64,000 nt of DNA from Cordylochernes scorpioides (taxonomy: Eukaryota > Arthropoda > Arachnida > Pseudoscorpiones > Chernetidae), in NCBI GenBank assembly GCA_030710605.1, contig CP092881.1:74229106-74293105 (forward strand). Direction: 5' to 3'. The notes under the pieces are model-generated. The model was not told the DNA's origin and made no database searches. It worked only from the letters and a program-made list of their open reading frames with translations. This document shows, piece after piece, positions 62,957 to 64,000 of the stretch. The position numbers and the translations under genes are program-made. Numbering within the stretch: position 1 is the first letter of the stretch; every line of letters starts with the position of its first letter.

Positions 62957-63013
62957 TGGCCACTTTTTCTGGATAAAAATTGCTCCAATGTCCCCAGATT
63001 CCTGCAAAAGTCC
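62957..63013 (+). mobile_element. SINE fragment
   Basis: CACTTTTTCTGGATAAAAAT and GCTCCAATGTCCCC match the linker and body start of the SINE; truncated on both sides. Confidence 0.6.
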
Positions 63014-63053
63014 CGGTTGACATGGCTGTAGCTGGCCATCATTTCCATTGACC

Positions 63054-63446
63054 TCAGGTTGACACCAGAGTGCAGTGGTGTCCTGTGGCCACTACCTGTC
63101 GGGTGGTTCTCTCCTGGAGCAAACCAGAGGCCTCCACACCAGACCCTTCCATCTTCTGAACAATGTGAGACAGGACATCAAGCGCTGCACCCCAGGAGTA
63201 GTTCGACGTAATGACCTCCAACTTCGAGAACCTCCAGCGCACCTCTGACATAAAGATAAATTTTACCAAGAGCAAAAGTCTATAGTGCAGCACCTGCCGT
63301 ACCCGCAACAGGTGCTGGACTGTGGCGCTCTCTGGGAGATCACAACTGCCCAAGGCCTCTCTCATCAGCCGGGCCAGATCCTTGGTAGCCATCACATACC
63401 TGACTGTACCATCCACAAGATCCAGGCCCATCTTGCCTCTGGGCAC
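63054..63446 (-). CDS. Unrecognised coding-like ORF, GC-rich
   Basis: About 130 codons, GC-rich compared with the flanks. Contains KMGLDLVDGTVRYVMATKDL, RLMREALGSCDLPES and FSKLEVITSNYSWGAALDVL, helical and amphipathic. A donor-like GTATGT interrupts the reading at about 63399. It could be exons of a host gene or a processed copy. Plus-strand ORFs overlap, so the strand is uncertain. Confidence 0.3.
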   Translation of the reverse strand: MPRGKMGLDLVDGTVRYVMATKDLARLMREALGSCDLPESATVQHLLRVRQVLHYRLLLLVKFIFMSEVRWRFSKLEVITSNYSWGAALDVLSHIVQKMEGSGVEASGLLQERTTRQVVATGHHCTLVST

Positions 63447-63515
63447 CAGAGCGAACCACCTGGTTGGTCGGCTTCATCCTGGTGAGACCTGCTGGACCTC
63501 CTCATCATTAGTCTG

Positions 63516-63989
63516 TTGCTGGCCATGTCCTTTCTGGCTCATGTGCGATGTGTTGGCGCTAGGGACTTAATGGGCTCTGCTGCTCCCCTCACTTGCCCTG
63601 TGCCTGGCAGATGCTGCCTCCTTGTCCAGCTTCTGCTGGCATCTAGTGGACAAGAACCCACGTGGTATCTTCTGCATTGGCACCATCATGGAGGCTGTGG
63701 TGCTTCGCAGGATGAGGAGGTATTTCAGGTGTGTCAGCACCTACCCATTGCTGGAGTACCTGGTTGTCACCCAGTTCCCCAGAAGGTGGGAGCAACATCC
63801 CCTCAACATTGTCTCTGCGCCTTTTCCGGCCATGATGCAGACATGGCAGTGAGACTGGCCTTGTTCCATCCAGCCTCTGCCCGACTGTTCAATGACCCCC
63901 CTGGGACTGGTCTGTCACTGCATCAGGCCTCTCATCTGAGAGCAATTTACCATCGTCCCCCTGACCTGCAGGGCTGGGTCTTCGTGTGA
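63516..63989 (+). CDS. Unrecognised coding-like ORF, GC-rich
   Basis: 157 codons. Part reads CAFSGHDADMAVRLALFHPA; an overlapping frame at about 63610-63730 reads FCWHLVDKNPRGIFCIGTIM with possible splice sites (CTGGCAG before, GTGTGTC after, and a 54-bp intron-like gap). It may be exons of a host gene running past the window edge. No family identified. Confidence 0.3.
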   Translation: MLAMSFLAHVRCVGARDLMGSAAPLTCPVPGRCCLLVQLLLASSGQEPTWYLLHWHHHGGCGASQDEEVFQVCQHLPIAGVPGCHPVPQKVGATSPQHCLCAFSGHDADMAVRLALFHPASARLFNDPPGTGLSLHQASHLRAIYHRPPDLQGWVFV

Positions 63990-64000
63990 CTCCCTGGCCA

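Overview
This is a repeat-rich window of arthropod nuclear DNA, probably from an insect. The reasoning is that spliceable exons with GT-AG junctions carry an interference-hedgehog (Ihog/Boi-type) receptor and a zona-pellucida (ZP) domain protein, and that the rest is dominated by arthropod-type transposable elements: Ty3/Gypsy, Penelope-like, non-LTR, Tc1, pogo/Tigger-like, Helitron-like and tRNA-derived SINE. Host exons are GC-rich in an AT-rich background. I cannot name the species.

Layout. 0.4-2.9 kb (+): the last three exons of a ZP-domain membrane protein. 3-9.7 kb: intergenic DNA with a 19-20 bp tandem repeat, a 53-bp-arm MITE, SINEs and a broken Tc1 transposase. 11.4-25.7 kb (-): an Ihog/Boi-like Hedgehog co-receptor assembled from 14 in-phase exons (signal peptide, four Ig domains, basic linker, two FN3 domains, TM segment, start of the tail). 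Introns are either 49-56 bp or kilobases long, and the long ones hold minisatellites, MITEs and foldback repeats. 25.7-28.6 kb: a minisatellite directly upstream of the start codon, split by a 1170-bp Tigger-like element. 29-33.6 kb: two broken non-LTR reverse transcriptases, nested MITEs and a near-full SINE. 35-47.4 kb: three Helitron-like copies head to tail; the first is split by a 5.2-kb nearly perfect palindrome of two Penelope-like elements, and a Ty3/Gypsy element lies between the second and third. 47.7-52.4 kb: a second Gypsy copy in inverted orientation. 52.8-57.8 kb (-): a degenerate, unrelated Gypsy element interrupted by a 5'-truncated non-LTR element with a 14-bp target-site duplication. 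58-62.9 kb: RT debris and unassigned DNA. 63-64 kb: GC-rich, coding-like sequence that I do not recognise.

The most interesting structure is the Penelope-like palindrome (arms 35162-37771 and 37787-40396, coordinate-symmetric with no net indel). Its outer ends carry a hammerhead-core-like motif. Small foldback repeats elsewhere in the window, including in introns of the Ihog-like gene, show a motif of similar architecture in the same inverted topology, which suggests they could be miniature derivatives of inverted Penelope-like pairs.
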